IMG/VR virus record: IMGVR_UViG_3300042471_001244
Span: 1-42,471 of that record
DNA from: a virus
Direction: 5' to 3' (one strand)
DNA length: 42,471 bases
Below the pieces are notes generated by a model. That model did no database searches. It saw only the letters and a list, made by a program, of their open reading frames with translations, and was not told the DNA's origin. Below are positions 28,825-36,390 of this stretch, one piece after another (the stretch's first letter is position 1; every line of letters starts with the position of its first letter). A program made the position numbers and the translations under genes.

Positions 28825-30440
28825 TATTCACCCATTCGCACCCGCAGGGCGGGGCGCAGATTCTCGATCACGTCGGGCGAGTGCGTGACCACCACGACAC
28901 ACCGCGACTCGGCCAGCTCGGCCAGCGCGCCGCATACAGCAGCGGCACCCTCAGAGTCCAGTGCGTCGAACGCCTCGTCCAACCACAGCGTCCCACCAGT
29001 GCGCCCGTGCGCGGCCTGGGCCACCTCGGCCAGCCCGAGCAGCAAGGCCACGTCGATGCGGCGGCGCTCCCCTCCCGAGGCGGCGCGGTAGCCGAACCCG
29101 CCACCAGCCCCGACGACCTCCAGTGCGATTGCGTCTGCGACAGCCCCGGATTTGCGCTCGGTGCTGGCCGACAGGGAGAGGCGCAGGCGCTCCCCGCAGA
29201 TACGGTGCAGCCACTCGTTCGCCGCAGCCTCTACCCCCGCGAGTGCCGACCCGAGGACGTGGGCGCGCACCCCGCGCGTGCCGAGTACCTGCACGGCTGC
29301 GGTGATCTCCGCGACCTCCCGGCGCAGGGCCTCGACAGGGGCCTGTGCGGCCTCGTAGGCGGCGCGCGCGGTGTCGAGTGCCCCCTGTGCCTCTCGCACT
29401 GCTGCGGACACGCGCTGTGCGTGCCCACGGGCGTCGTTGGCGCGCGTCACCGCTTGGCGCAGGTCAGTCACCCGCCGTTGGAGCTGTGCGGACTCGTCGG
29501 CCAGCTCGTCGGCCTGGGTCTGCGCGGCGGTAGCAGCGGCTCGGGCTGCACGCTCGGCCTCGACAGCGCGAGCGGTGAGGGCGTTCGCCTCCCCGGCCAA
29601 CCGCTCGACCAGCGCAGGCGGGATCACCTGGGCGCAGGTCGGGCAGGTGCCCACCGACAGTCGGTGTGCTCGGGTGGTGGCCTGCTCGGCAGCAGCTCGG
29701 GCAGCGCCCACCCGCTCACCGTCCCCGCGAGCACCTGCGAGGATTGACCGGGCCTCCGCTGCGGCCTCGTCAGCCTGTCGGCGCAGGCGGCGCATCTGCT
29801 CCTCGGCGTCGGCAGGTGGTTCGGGGACTGCCTCGGGCGGGGCGATGCCCTGCGCGCGGGCGAGCGCCGCCTCTGCGGCCTGCACCCGCCCATGCTCGCG
29901 CGCGACTGCCGTCTCTGCAGCGGCGAGCGCGGCCTCGGCCTTGCGTAGCGCCCCACGCGCAGCCTCGTGCGCGCCGTCGAACCGCTCCAACCCGAGCAGC
30001 GTTTCGAGCAGGCGTTTCCTGTCGGCATCTGCCGCCAGCGTGAACGTCGCGGCGTCGGCGCTCGACAGCACAGAGGTTCGCCGCCAGACCTCCAGCGGGC
30101 CGACGACGTGCTCCAGCCCCTCTTGGGCCTTGGTCGCAGTCTCCCACTCGACGGGGGCTTCCCCGGTGCGGTTCCACTCCAGCCCGCCGCGCGCGCCCTT
30201 GCGGGTACGGGTGGCGCACACCACGTCGGACGTGACCTCGACCCGCCCTGCGTCGTCGGGACGCCAAGGGGTCGTGCCGCGCAAGGTCTTGCCCCAGTAG
30301 GCAGTCGCCACCGCCTCGATCAGCGAGGACTTGCCCGACCCGTTGGGACCTGTGACCAGCACGACCCCGGTGCGGGGCAGCGTGACCGTCAGACGGTCGT
30401 GCGTGGTGAAGTTTTGCAGCGTGATGCGCTCGATGTTCAT
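28824..30440 (-). CDS. SbcC/gp46-like recombination nuclease ATPase (538 aa)
   Basis: ATPase subunit of the Mre11-Rad50 type complex that processes DNA ends. Walker A is GPNGSGKSS (31-39), the zinc hook is CPTC (266-269) at the tip of an Ala/Glu/Arg coiled coil, the signature motif is ASGGERRRIDVAL and Walker B is LWLDEAFDALDSE. The coiled coil is short compared with bacterial SbcC, like T4 gp46. It starts by ATGA overlap with the preceding gene. Its partner nuclease lies six genes upstream at 32240-33331. Confidence 0.92.
   Translation of the reverse strand: MNIERITLQNFTTHDRLTVTLPRTGVVLVTGPNGSGKSSLIEAVATAYWGKTLRGTTPWRPDDAGRVEVTSDVVCATRTRKGARGGLEWNRTGEAPVEWETATKAQEGLEHVVGPLEVWRRTSVLSSADAATFTLAADADRKRLLETLLGLERFDGAHEAARGALRKAEAALAAAETAVAREHGRVQAAEAALARAQGIAPPEAVPEPPADAEEQMRRLRRQADEAAAEARSILAGARGDGERVGAARAAAEQATTRAHRLSVGTCPTCAQVIPPALVERLAGEANALTARAVEAERAARAAATAAQTQADELADESAQLQRRVTDLRQAVTRANDARGHAQRVSAAVREAQGALDTARAAYEAAQAPVEALRREVAEITAAVQVLGTRGVRAHVLGSALAGVEAAANEWLHRICGERLRLSLSASTERKSGAVADAIALEVVGAGGGFGYRAASGGERRRIDVALLLGLAEVAQAAHGRTGGTLWLDEAFDALDSEGAAAVCGALAELAESRCVVVVTHSPDVIENLRPALRVRMGE
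28831..28862. repeat. 32-bp direct repeat, right copy
   Basis: Exact copy of 27112-27143, at the 3' end of the SbcC-like gene, encoding its last NLRPALRVRMG residues. Outside the 32 bases the two sites differ at once on both sides. Confidence 0.9.
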
Positions 30441-30655
30441 TGGTCGGCCCCATCGTCAGTTTGGTCGTGTGGTGTGCATTTGTTATGCGCCGCCGTAAAT
30501 GCCCGCACGAGGAAGGACAGCGTTGACACATCCAGAGGCAAGCCGAGCCAGACAGCATCCCCGCAGTGCTCGCAGCGAATCGGCATGACCCCGGTCACGT
30601 CGGGGCACCCGGTCACAGGCACAGATTTACCCGCGCGAACGTGGTCAGCGGTCAC
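30437..30655 (-). CDS. Small zinc-finger-like protein (72 aa)
   Basis: A 72-residue protein from a GTG at 30655 that overlaps the upstream stop (GTGA). It has CPD...CEHCG (Cys near residues 17, 28 and 31) and a later single Cys near 60, consistent with a zinc knuckle. The middle (LDVSTLSFLVRAFTAAHNK) is helical. It is translationally coupled to both the preceding small gene and SbcC. Function unknown. Confidence 0.65.
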   Translation of the reverse strand: MTADHVRAGKSVPVTGCPDVTGVMPIRCEHCGDAVWLGLPLDVSTLSFLVRAFTAAHNKCTPHDQTDDGADQ

Positions 30656-30852
30656 GATTGTCCCCGCTGTGCCAGCACGCAATCGACCGCGGCGCGCTGC
30701 GCGGATTCCAGATCGGGGGCGGTGCCCTGCTGGCCGCAGGTACGCCATGCGAAGGCGCTGGCTGTCTGCTCGACAAGCATCTGGTGCCCGTCGAGGCGTC
30801 CCGTTGTCGTCATCTTGCCCCGATTGAACTTGAGTACCCACCCGATGTTCAT
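30652..30852 (-). CDS. Small protein (66 aa)
   Basis: A 66-residue protein starting MNIGWVLKFNRGKMTTTGRL, ATG overlapping the upstream stop by ATGA. A short beta-like N-terminus with WVLKFNRG is followed by a helix (LESAQRAAVDCVLAQRG). The layout resembles small single-domain proteins of the DUF1508/YegP kind, but the match is too weak to name. Function unknown. Confidence 0.65.
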   Translation of the reverse strand: MNIGWVLKFNRGKMTTTGRLDGHQMLVEQTASAFAWRTCGQQGTAPDLESAQRAAVDCVLAQRGQS

Positions 30853-31124
30853 TTGCGCTCCTGTTCCGCGAGGACTTTTGCGGCTGTGCGGACCAACTCC
30901 ACCAGCCGCCCGAACGAGATGTCACCGTCGAGGTATTCGCCCACGGCGAGGCGGACATTTTCGTGCGTCAGCCCCGCAGCACGCGCCGATGCTTGGTCGG
31001 CCAGCTGCCCGTCGAACCATGCACGGTGCGCGTCCAACAGCTTGCGGCAGGCGGCGACCACCTCCTGCACGTCAGCGTCGTCGGGCCTGCGGGCTGCGAG
31101 GATGTCGAGGTATTCGTGGGTCAT
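30849..31124 (-). CDS. Small helical protein (91 aa)
   Basis: A 91-residue protein starting MTHEYLDILAARRPDDADVQ, ATG overlapping the preceding stop by ATGA. It is helical throughout (VVAACRKLLDAHRAWFDGQL, FGRLVELVRTAAKVLAEQER). Earlier in-frame starts would read through the preceding gene without a ribosome site. It belongs to the six-gene coupled series between SbcD and SbcC. Function unknown. Confidence 0.65.
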   Translation of the reverse strand: MTHEYLDILAARRPDDADVQEVVAACRKLLDAHRAWFDGQLADQASARAAGLTHENVRLAVGEYLDGDISFGRLVELVRTAAKVLAEQERK

Positions 31125-31318
31125 GGTGACACCACCAGACGGAGCGCGGGCCGCAGTCGTGTCGGGTCCACGAACCGCCGCCACCCATCGTCGCAATCCA
31201 CCGTCACCGCGACTCCCTCGCGCCACTCGCAGGGTGCTCGGAGTACCCGACCGGGAACAATCGTGCCGTCCGAGAACCGCACCAGCACACGGTCGCCACC
31301 TCGGTATTTGCGGGTCAT
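31121..31318 (-). CDS. Small SH3/KOW-like protein (65 aa)
   Basis: A 65-residue protein starting MTRKYRGGDRVLVRFSDGTI, then VPGRVLRAPCEWREGVAVTV. The pattern GDRVLVRFxDGTxxPGRV is typical of a small SH3-like or KOW-type beta barrel that often binds nucleic acids or ribosomes. Start and stop both overlap neighbours by ATGA. It ends RLRPALRLVVSP, echoing the LRPALR tail of SbcC. Exact role unknown. Confidence 0.65.
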   Translation of the reverse strand: MTRKYRGGDRVLVRFSDGTIVPGRVLRAPCEWREGVAVTVDCDDGWRRFVDPTRLRPALRLVVSP

Positions 31319-31752
31319 TCGTCCTCCCCAATCACGGACCGTATCTCCCGAGCCCACCATCGCATCCGACTGACCACGCTCGGTATTTGCGCGGCGCTCG
31401 CGAAGTCACCCGTGAACGGAACGTGCATCCCCTTGGACCCATCGGCATATGCGACAACACCCTCGAACAGTGAGCAAATCCCCGCCAACAGTCCGCGCAT
31501 GGCCACCGGATTGCACCGTGCGAAGTGCTGCAAGATTTCCGCGTGTTCCTCCAACCGCCGCAGGTAGATGCCTTGCCCCCTCTCGGCCAGCATCGCATCG
31601 GTTGGCCGACTCGGCGCGTCGGTGCTGTCGATCTGGTGCGCCACGCACGTCACGCGGTCGGAACAGGCACAGTCGCCCCACGGAACGTCGTCGATTCTCG
31701 GCGGTTTCGGCGTCAGCCGATGGACACCGCAGCATGGGCAGACGGCAGTCAC
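31315..31752 (-). CDS. Cys-rich hypothetical protein (145 aa)
   Basis: A 145-residue protein from a GTG at 31752 that overlaps the stop of the previous gene (GTGA), with GGAGG about eight bases upstream. The N-terminal CPCCGVHR and CACSDRVTC segments suggest one or two zinc sites. The C-terminal part is helical (LEEHAEILQHFARCNPVAMR, SVVSRMRWWAREIRSVIG). It is part of the coupled set of small genes between the two nuclease subunits. Function unknown. Confidence 0.65.
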   Translation of the reverse strand: MTAVCPCCGVHRLTPKPPRIDDVPWGDCACSDRVTCVAHQIDSTDAPSRPTDAMLAERGQGIYLRRLEEHAEILQHFARCNPVAMRGLLAGICSLFEGVVAYADGSKGMHVPFTGDFASAAQIPSVVSRMRWWAREIRSVIGEDE

Positions 31753-32243
31753 GGCTTGTCCTCCGGGATCGGCAGGGCACGAATCTTCTCTGCTGACGAT
31801 GGGCAGTATCCGCAAACCATGTGGGAGCAACCAGCATTTGATCCTACGGTTGCCGCCGCCGCCTCCCGCATCGCCTCGGCACCGCGACGGTAGGCGTCGG
31901 CCAGCGCGGCGCGGGCTTCGTCGCGTTCACGGCGAGCGCACTTGAGGCAGGCACCACACGGACCACGAACGTCGGTGCCGTCCAGCTCGTTGCAACCAAC
32001 ACCGCGCAGGAACTGGACCTCGGCGCGGGCTTCGTCGCGCTCGTTTTCCAGCAGCGTTACCACGTCGGACAGACTGCTCGGATGCACCTCGACAGGCTCC
32101 GCGAGCGCGGCGTCGATGCGGGACCAGATGCATTCCAGTACGCATACTCCGTGGCATCCGTGCAGCACCCGCGCCTCCTTGAGCAGCGCCCGCAGCCGTT
32201 CATTCTGGCCGCGATTCGGGCCAACATTCTGTCCACGGGTCAC
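31749..32243 (-). CDS. Cys-rich hypothetical protein (164 aa)
   Basis: A 164-residue protein starting MTRGQNVGPNRGQNERLRAL, ATG overlapping the SbcD-like stop by ATGA. It contains HGCHGVC, CGACLKC and CSHMVCGYC, a total of ten cysteines, plus helical stretches (SDVVTLLENERDEARAEVQF). At least one zinc-binding site is likely. The zinc motifs and neighbours suggest nucleic-acid contact, but no family is recognised. Confidence 0.7.
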   Translation of the reverse strand: MTRGQNVGPNRGQNERLRALLKEARVLHGCHGVCVLECIWSRIDAALAEPVEVHPSSLSDVVTLLENERDEARAEVQFLRGVGCNELDGTDVRGPCGACLKCARRERDEARAALADAYRRGAEAMREAAAATVGSNAGCSHMVCGYCPSSAEKIRALPIPEDKP

Positions 32244-33331
32244 AGCGCGCCCCCCGCGGCCAGAAAGCGCCGCGTCAGCGCCAGCACCGCGGCGCGGTCC
32301 ACATCCACAGGCAACGTCATCGCGGCCACGTATCCAGCCAGCGCGGAGTCGAGCGTGTCTGCGCTGCGGGCAGCAGCGGCAGAGTCCCGCGCAGCGATGC
32401 GGGCCTCGGTGCCGTCCACCTGCACAGCCACCGCAGCGGCACGTCCCGCCGACACCAGCTGGTCGCCGCGTGAGCGGGCGTCGTCCACCTCACCAGCAGG
32501 CACACGAACGCGCGCGTACAGGTGCGTCCCCGGGGGGACTTTGGGCAGGGACAGCGCGCTCGGCACGTCCACGAACCGAGGCCCGGGGGTTTCGCGGCGT
32601 GTGGTGCGTAGGGTGATGCTGGTCGACTCCACCACGATCACGGAGCCGTACCCGTCGAGGCCCGGGTTGTCCCACCCGGTCGGGACCAGCGCGCCAATCT
32701 GCACGATTGCCCCGTCGTCCCACTCTTTGTGCGAGTGCCAGTTGCCCGCCACCACCACGTCAATCTGGTGGCGGCGCATCAGCTCGCGGAGCAGCTGCAC
32801 AGGCACCGCGTCGTGGGCGTTTCGCAGGAATGGTGGGGTGTCCTCGTCAATAATCCCGAGGTGAATCGCCAGCACGCGCGGGCCTGTCGTGCAGGCAGCG
32901 ACCTCGGCCACCGCAGCGGGGAGCCATTCGCGCGCGTCCCCGGGGCGGAACGGCACCAGCAGCAGAGTCCCCCCGTCCATCGGCACCGCGCGGGGGGACT
33001 CCTGCACACAGACGTTCGTCTCGGCCAGCACCCGCAGGGAGTTGTCTCCCGGGGTGGCGGATTGCATCTCGTGGTTGCCGAGTAGCAGATACCCGGCCTC
33101 GCCCACGTCGGCCAGCACCTCGCGGGTCGCCGCGAGCACCTGCGGCTCGGTCTTGCTGGAATCAAGCAGGTCACCCGCGATCACGACCGCGTCGCAGTCG
33201 CGTGCGGCGTGGAACGCTGCCCGCAGCGTGTCGAGAATCTGCGTGCAGCGGCGGTTGACCCCGGCAACGACAGGGCCTCCCTCGCGCTTATGGTTTCCGA
33301 CGTGAACGTCCGCGATAAATGCAATCCGCAT
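32240..33331 (-). CDS. SbcD/gp47-like metallophosphoesterase nuclease (363 aa)
   Basis: Nuclease subunit partner of SbcC, acting on DNA ends during phage recombination. All metallophosphoesterase motifs are visible: ADVHVGN (residues 7-13), AGDLLDSS (52-59), LGNHEMQ (84-90), AIHLG, and GNWHSH in place of the common GHxH. After about residue 240 a capping region of unknown fold ends with several Ala/Arg-rich helices. GAGG precedes the ATG at 33331. Together with RecA and the gp32-like protein it forms a T4-style repair set. Confidence 0.92.
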   Translation of the reverse strand: MRIAFIADVHVGNHKREGGPVVAGVNRRCTQILDTLRAAFHAARDCDAVVIAGDLLDSSKTEPQVLAATREVLADVGEAGYLLLGNHEMQSATPGDNSLRVLAETNVCVQESPRAVPMDGGTLLLVPFRPGDAREWLPAAVAEVAACTTGPRVLAIHLGIIDEDTPPFLRNAHDAVPVQLLRELMRRHQIDVVVAGNWHSHKEWDDGAIVQIGALVPTGWDNPGLDGYGSVIVVESTSITLRTTRRETPGPRFVDVPSALSLPKVPPGTHLYARVRVPAGEVDDARSRGDQLVSAGRAAAVAVQVDGTEARIAARDSAAAARSADTLDSALAGYVAAMTLPVDVDRAAVLALTRRFLAAGGAL

Positions 33332-33343
33332 TGGGAGCCTCAG

Positions 33344-33841
33344 TTAGAACGGGATTTCGTTGTCCACAGCGGGGGCGGGCCTCTTGGCGGTGTGCAGCTC
33401 GTAGGTGCTCCCACTGCGCGACCCACGCAGGGTCAGGATTTCAGCCGCACGCAGCTCGACCACCAGGCGCGCAACCCATTTCTCGCGGTAATCGCTCGGG
33501 ACCGGGCACGTGGAATCAGGGGAGGCACGGCAGATTGCGTCGAGCGCCCAATCCTGAATCTGCCCCATCGTGGCCTGCTTGGTGTCGGCCAGGTTGTTGA
33601 TGATTTCCGACACTACGGCGTCCCGGTGCGGGTCGATCAGGTGCCGTTTGTTTTCGCCACGCCCGCGGCGCGTTTCCTGTGCAACCCTGACGTGCTCGGC
33701 CACCGCGCGGGAGAGCAGCAGCACGGCGGTCGCACGCACCCACTCGTCCTGCGGGACGACGAGTTGCACCTCGGGGGACAGCGTTTTCGGTGCCAGCTCC
33801 CACAGCTGGTCAGTCAGGGATTCTGGAATCTCAAGCAGCAT
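33344..33841 (-). CDS. Protein with SSB-like C-terminal tail (165 aa)
   Basis: A 165-residue, mainly helical protein (VRATAVLLLSRAVAEHVRVA, HRDAVVSEIINNLADTKQAT) whose last residues, AVDNEIPF, closely match the acidic -DDDIPF tip of bacterial SSB. No OB fold is visible, so it is not an SSB itself. The tip might recruit host SSB-interacting proteins such as RecO, RecQ or primase. GGAG precedes the ATG. A strong hairpin separates it from RecA, yet its position within the recombination block is suggestive. Confidence 0.7.
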   Translation of the reverse strand: MLLEIPESLTDQLWELAPKTLSPEVQLVVPQDEWVRATAVLLLSRAVAEHVRVAQETRRGRGENKRHLIDPHRDAVVSEIINNLADTKQATMGQIQDWALDAICRASPDSTCPVPSDYREKWVARLVVELRAAEILTLRGSRSGSTYELHTAKRPAPAVDNEIPF

Positions 33842-33877
33842 TTGCGCTCCGTGCCTGGTGGGTAGAGGGAAAAGAAC

Positions 33878-33920
33878 AACCGGGCAGGGGTGTATTGCCC
33901 CCTGCCCGGTTGGGTTTTTT
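33878..33920. terminator. 13-bp hairpin after recA with GTATTGCCCCC element, copy 2
   Basis: AACCGGGCAGGGG (33878-33890) and CCCCTGCCCGGTT (33899-33911) form a perfect stem, with the loop holding TGTATTGC. On the plus strand it is followed by GGGTTTTTT; on the minus strand it follows the recA stop (33935) and is followed by TTCTTTT. It can therefore work in both directions. It also contains one of the four GTATTGCCCCC elements (from 33892). Confidence 0.8.
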
Positions 33921-33934
33921 CGTCCTCTGTGGTG

Positions 33935-34945
33935 CTACTCGTCCGAGGCCGTGGTTTCGCCTTCGTCCACAGGTGCCCCCGGAAGCGGGGCGTCGGGGGA
34001 GTCTACCCACCCGAGGCCGTGCCGCGCCTTGGCCCAGGCTTTCGCCCCACGCTCACGATCTCCGATTACCTGCGCGTCTTTCGCGTACTCCAGCGTCGTC
34101 CAGCAGTCGTTCCAGCCCGTCTCGTAGTCCAGACGCACACGAGCGGTGCGGTTGGGGGGCACGAGCTTGTTCTTGGTGGTGCGGATGGTGACGATCTTCC
34201 CGAGGTGCTTGTCGCCTTCCTTGACCGCTTTCCCGCCCATCAGTTGCAGGCGAATCGTCGCGCCAAACTTGATCGCGGCCCCACCCGGGGTGGTCCACTT
34301 GTCCCCGAATACCAGCCCGATCTTCTCGCGCACCTGGTTGACGAACAGTAAACAGGCGCGCTTCTCCACGGCGAGCTGGAGCAGCACGCGCACCCCGAGG
34401 CCCAACACGCGCGCGCGCACCCCCATCGCGGTGCCCTTGTCCAGCCCGTCCTCGACCTCCTGCCGGGTTGGGGTCGCAGCCACCGAGTCCCAAATCAGCA
34501 GAACGGGGCCGACGCCTGCGGGGACTGCCTGGAGGGTGGTTTCCATCTGTTTGAGCGCGTCCTCGATATTCGACGGCTGGAGCAGGATAACCCTCGACAG
34601 GTCCACGCCGAACACCTCGGCGCGCTCGGTCGAGAGGGCCTGCTCGGTGTCCGCCATTACCGCGAGGCCCCCGAGGGCCTGCACACCAGCGATTGCCGAG
34701 AACACCAGCGAGGATTTGCCGGTCCCCTCCTCCCCGTACAGCTCCACGAGGCGTCCGACAGGGAATCCACCCACGCCGAGCAGGTGACGGTCGATCAGCT
34801 CGACCCCGGTGGGAATCACCTCGGACACGTCGGTCGGTGCCCCGTCCTGCAATCGGAGCGCGGAATCCTTGCCGTGTGCGGTGCGGATTGCGTCGAGCAG
34901 GGATTGCACCACGTCAGCGGGTTGGTCTGCTTTTTTGCGGCCCAT
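33935..34945 (-). CDS. recA: RecA/UvsX-like recombinase (336 aa)
   Basis: Strand-exchange ATPase. Walker A is GEEGTGKSS (71-79), Walker B is VGPVLLIWDSVAATP, and the DNA-binding loop region is FVNQVREKIGLVFGDKWTTPGG. The N-terminal helix DVVQSLLDAIRTAHGKDSAL and PTGVELIDRHLLGVGGFPVGR match the RecA core. A short acidic C-terminal tail (GETTASDE) is present. AGGAGG lies nine bases before the ATG at 34945. It works with the SSB, the UvsY-like protein and the SbcCD pair encoded beside it. The ending hairpin marks the end of this unit. Confidence 0.93.
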   Translation of the reverse strand: MGRKKADQPADVVQSLLDAIRTAHGKDSALRLQDGAPTDVSEVIPTGVELIDRHLLGVGGFPVGRLVELYGEEGTGKSSLVFSAIAGVQALGGLAVMADTEQALSTERAEVFGVDLSRVILLQPSNIEDALKQMETTLQAVPAGVGPVLLIWDSVAATPTRQEVEDGLDKGTAMGVRARVLGLGVRVLLQLAVEKRACLLFVNQVREKIGLVFGDKWTTPGGAAIKFGATIRLQLMGGKAVKEGDKHLGKIVTIRTTKNKLVPPNRTARVRLDYETGWNDCWTTLEYAKDAQVIGDRERGAKAWAKARHGLGWVDSPDAPLPGAPVDEGETTASDE

Positions 34946-34967
34946 TGTGTTTGCCTCCTAAACGAAT

Positions 34968-34996
34968 GGGGCGGGGGCCGTGGTGGCTCCCGCCCC
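34968..34996. terminator. GC hairpin between SSB and recA
   Basis: GGGGCGGG (34968-34975) pairs with CCCGCCCC (34989-34996) in the gap between the SSB gene stop (35021) and the recA start (34945). On the minus strand the stem is followed by ATTCGTTT. It may act as an attenuator that adjusts the ratio of SSB to RecA. Confidence 0.5.
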
Positions 34997-35020
34997 TGTG
35001 TGGGTCAGTCGTGCGGGCGG

Positions 35021-35785
35021 CTACCAGCCCGCGTTGTTGTCGCCGTACACGTCATCCTCGACGCTGCGACCGCGGGGCTTGGCGGGCAGGGCCTCGGCGT
35101 CGTAGGTGCGCCCGCCCTGGTCGCGGCGCTGCGGTTCCTCACCACGCAGCATCGCTTCAATATCGGCCAGCGGCTTGACCTCGGCAAACCGCAGGAGGTC
35201 GGGCAGGGCGTCGAGAATCGACAGGTCGCCCATCGAGGACTGTTTACGAGCGGGCATCACACGGTATTCCGTGTCGCGCGCCCCGGTTCCCGTGCGCTCG
35301 ATGATGATATCGAAACCGTTTTCCGGGTCGGTGTAGTCGCCCCCGGCGTCCTGGTCCCGGCGCAGCGCAATCAGCTGCTCGTAAATCGTCTTTCCGAATC
35401 CAAGGATTTTCACTGCACCGTCGGTGCGGTCAATCACGTTGGCGAACAACCGCATTTTGGGCAGCAGCTCAAACATCGCGCTGCGGTCCTCGGAACGACC
35501 CGACTTACGGAACTTGTCGGCTTGGTTGCACGCAGGGCAGACTTGATTGTTGTGCATCCGGGGGCAGGCGAAAACGACGGGTTTTGCAGCGGTCGGCAGC
35601 TTGATGAAATGCTGGTGAACCGTGACGAACGGGGTGCGCTGACCAAGAGCGGGCGGCAAAATGCGAACGACGTTGCGCCCCACCTTCATCTTCATGAAAT
35701 CGCTGGAACCGCCAGCCTTGACCTGCTCTGCGGCCTTGTCGGCCTCTCCAATGTCGAATGATCCGTAGCGTGCGAGGTTGCCCAT
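35021..35785 (-). CDS. gp32-like single-stranded DNA-binding protein (254 aa)
   Basis: A T4 gp32-type SSB. Residues about 55-95 show the zinc-binding arrangement His...Cys-x8-Cys-x2-Cys in FACPRMHNNQVCPAC, as in gp32 (H-x12-C-x9-C-x2-C). VGRNVVRILPP and LPKMRLFANVIDR are OB-fold-like strands. The C-terminus is acidic (SVEDDVYGDNNAGW), the part that in T4 contacts UvsX, UvsY and polymerase. AGGAG precedes the ATG. Located between the UvsY-like gene and recA. Confidence 0.85.
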   Translation of the reverse strand: MGNLARYGSFDIGEADKAAEQVKAGGSSDFMKMKVGRNVVRILPPALGQRTPFVTVHQHFIKLPTAAKPVVFACPRMHNNQVCPACNQADKFRKSGRSEDRSAMFELLPKMRLFANVIDRTDGAVKILGFGKTIYEQLIALRRDQDAGGDYTDPENGFDIIIERTGTGARDTEYRVMPARKQSSMGDLSILDALPDLLRFAEVKPLADIEAMLRGEEPQRRDQGGRTYDAEALPAKPRGRSVEDDVYGDNNAGW

Positions 35786-35821
35786 GTGGTTGTGCTCCTG
35801 TGTGGCGTGCGTGAATGGTGA

Positions 35822-36292
35822 CTAGCGAGAAAGCAAACCGACTTTGCGGTCTGCGACCTGCTGACGAACGACCGGGTCAGACATTTCCGCGCGGGCTTGC
35901 TGGCCGAGGGCGACGAGCGCGTCACGCTTGACGCGCACAGCCTCGCACACGCCGCGCAGCCGCTGGTACTCGACCTCGGCCTCGATTGTGCGGGCGCGCG
36001 CCTCGGAGTATTCGGGGCGCAGCATCACGCCCGACTCCACCTGCGACTCGGTCGGCTTGCCCCCGGTTGCGATGATGTGCTCGCGCACCACAATCCGCAG
36101 GTTCGCTTCGGTTTTGTCCTGCTCCAGCTTGGCGAGCTGGTAGTCGCGCAGGGCGTCCGCGGCGCGGGCGTGCCAGTAGGCGAGGTCGGCAGGGAGGCGA
36201 ACGAACTCCTCCTCCAGCTGCAACGGCTCGACGGTGACGGATTGGGACAGGTACTGATCGACGGACAGGTCGTGCAGCAATGCGGTGCTCAC
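35822..36292 (-). CDS. UvsY-like recombination mediator candidate (156 aa)
   Basis: A 156-residue protein from a GTG at 36292 with AAGGAGG five bases upstream. It is almost all helix: LPADLAYWHARAADALRDYQ, then ANLRIVVREHIIATGGKPTE, ESGVMLRPEYSEARARTIEA and a last coiled coil. The order (Leu-Gln-Glu start, YWHARAA, KLEQDKTEANL, KPTESQVE) and size recall T4 UvsY, which loads UvsX on gp32-coated ssDNA; both genes are adjacent here. Sequence identity to UvsY is not claimed. Confidence in the role is moderate. Confidence 0.5.
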   Translation of the reverse strand: MSTALLHDLSVDQYLSQSVTVEPLQLEEEFVRLPADLAYWHARAADALRDYQLAKLEQDKTEANLRIVVREHIIATGGKPTESQVESGVMLRPEYSEARARTIEAEVEYQRLRGVCEAVRVKRDALVALGQQARAEMSDPVVRQQVADRKVGLLSR

Positions 36293-36342
36293 GGTGGCCT
36301 CCTTGGCTTGGCCCAACCACCGCCCCTGCGGTGGTCGTTTGT

Positions 36343-36382
36343 GTATTGCCCCCGCCCCCTGCGGGTTTCTGCGGGGGCGGGG
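36343..36382. promoter_or_regulatory. GTATTGCCCCC intergenic element, copy 3
   Basis: GTATTGCCCCC from 36343 with a 10-bp stem CCCCGCCCCC (36350-36359) and GGGGGCGGGG (36373-36382). It lies between the polymerase stop (36391) and the UvsY-like start (36292). On the minus strand it reads as a GC stem followed by GCAATACAC. Confidence 0.6.
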
Positions 36383-36390
36383 TCGGGCGG

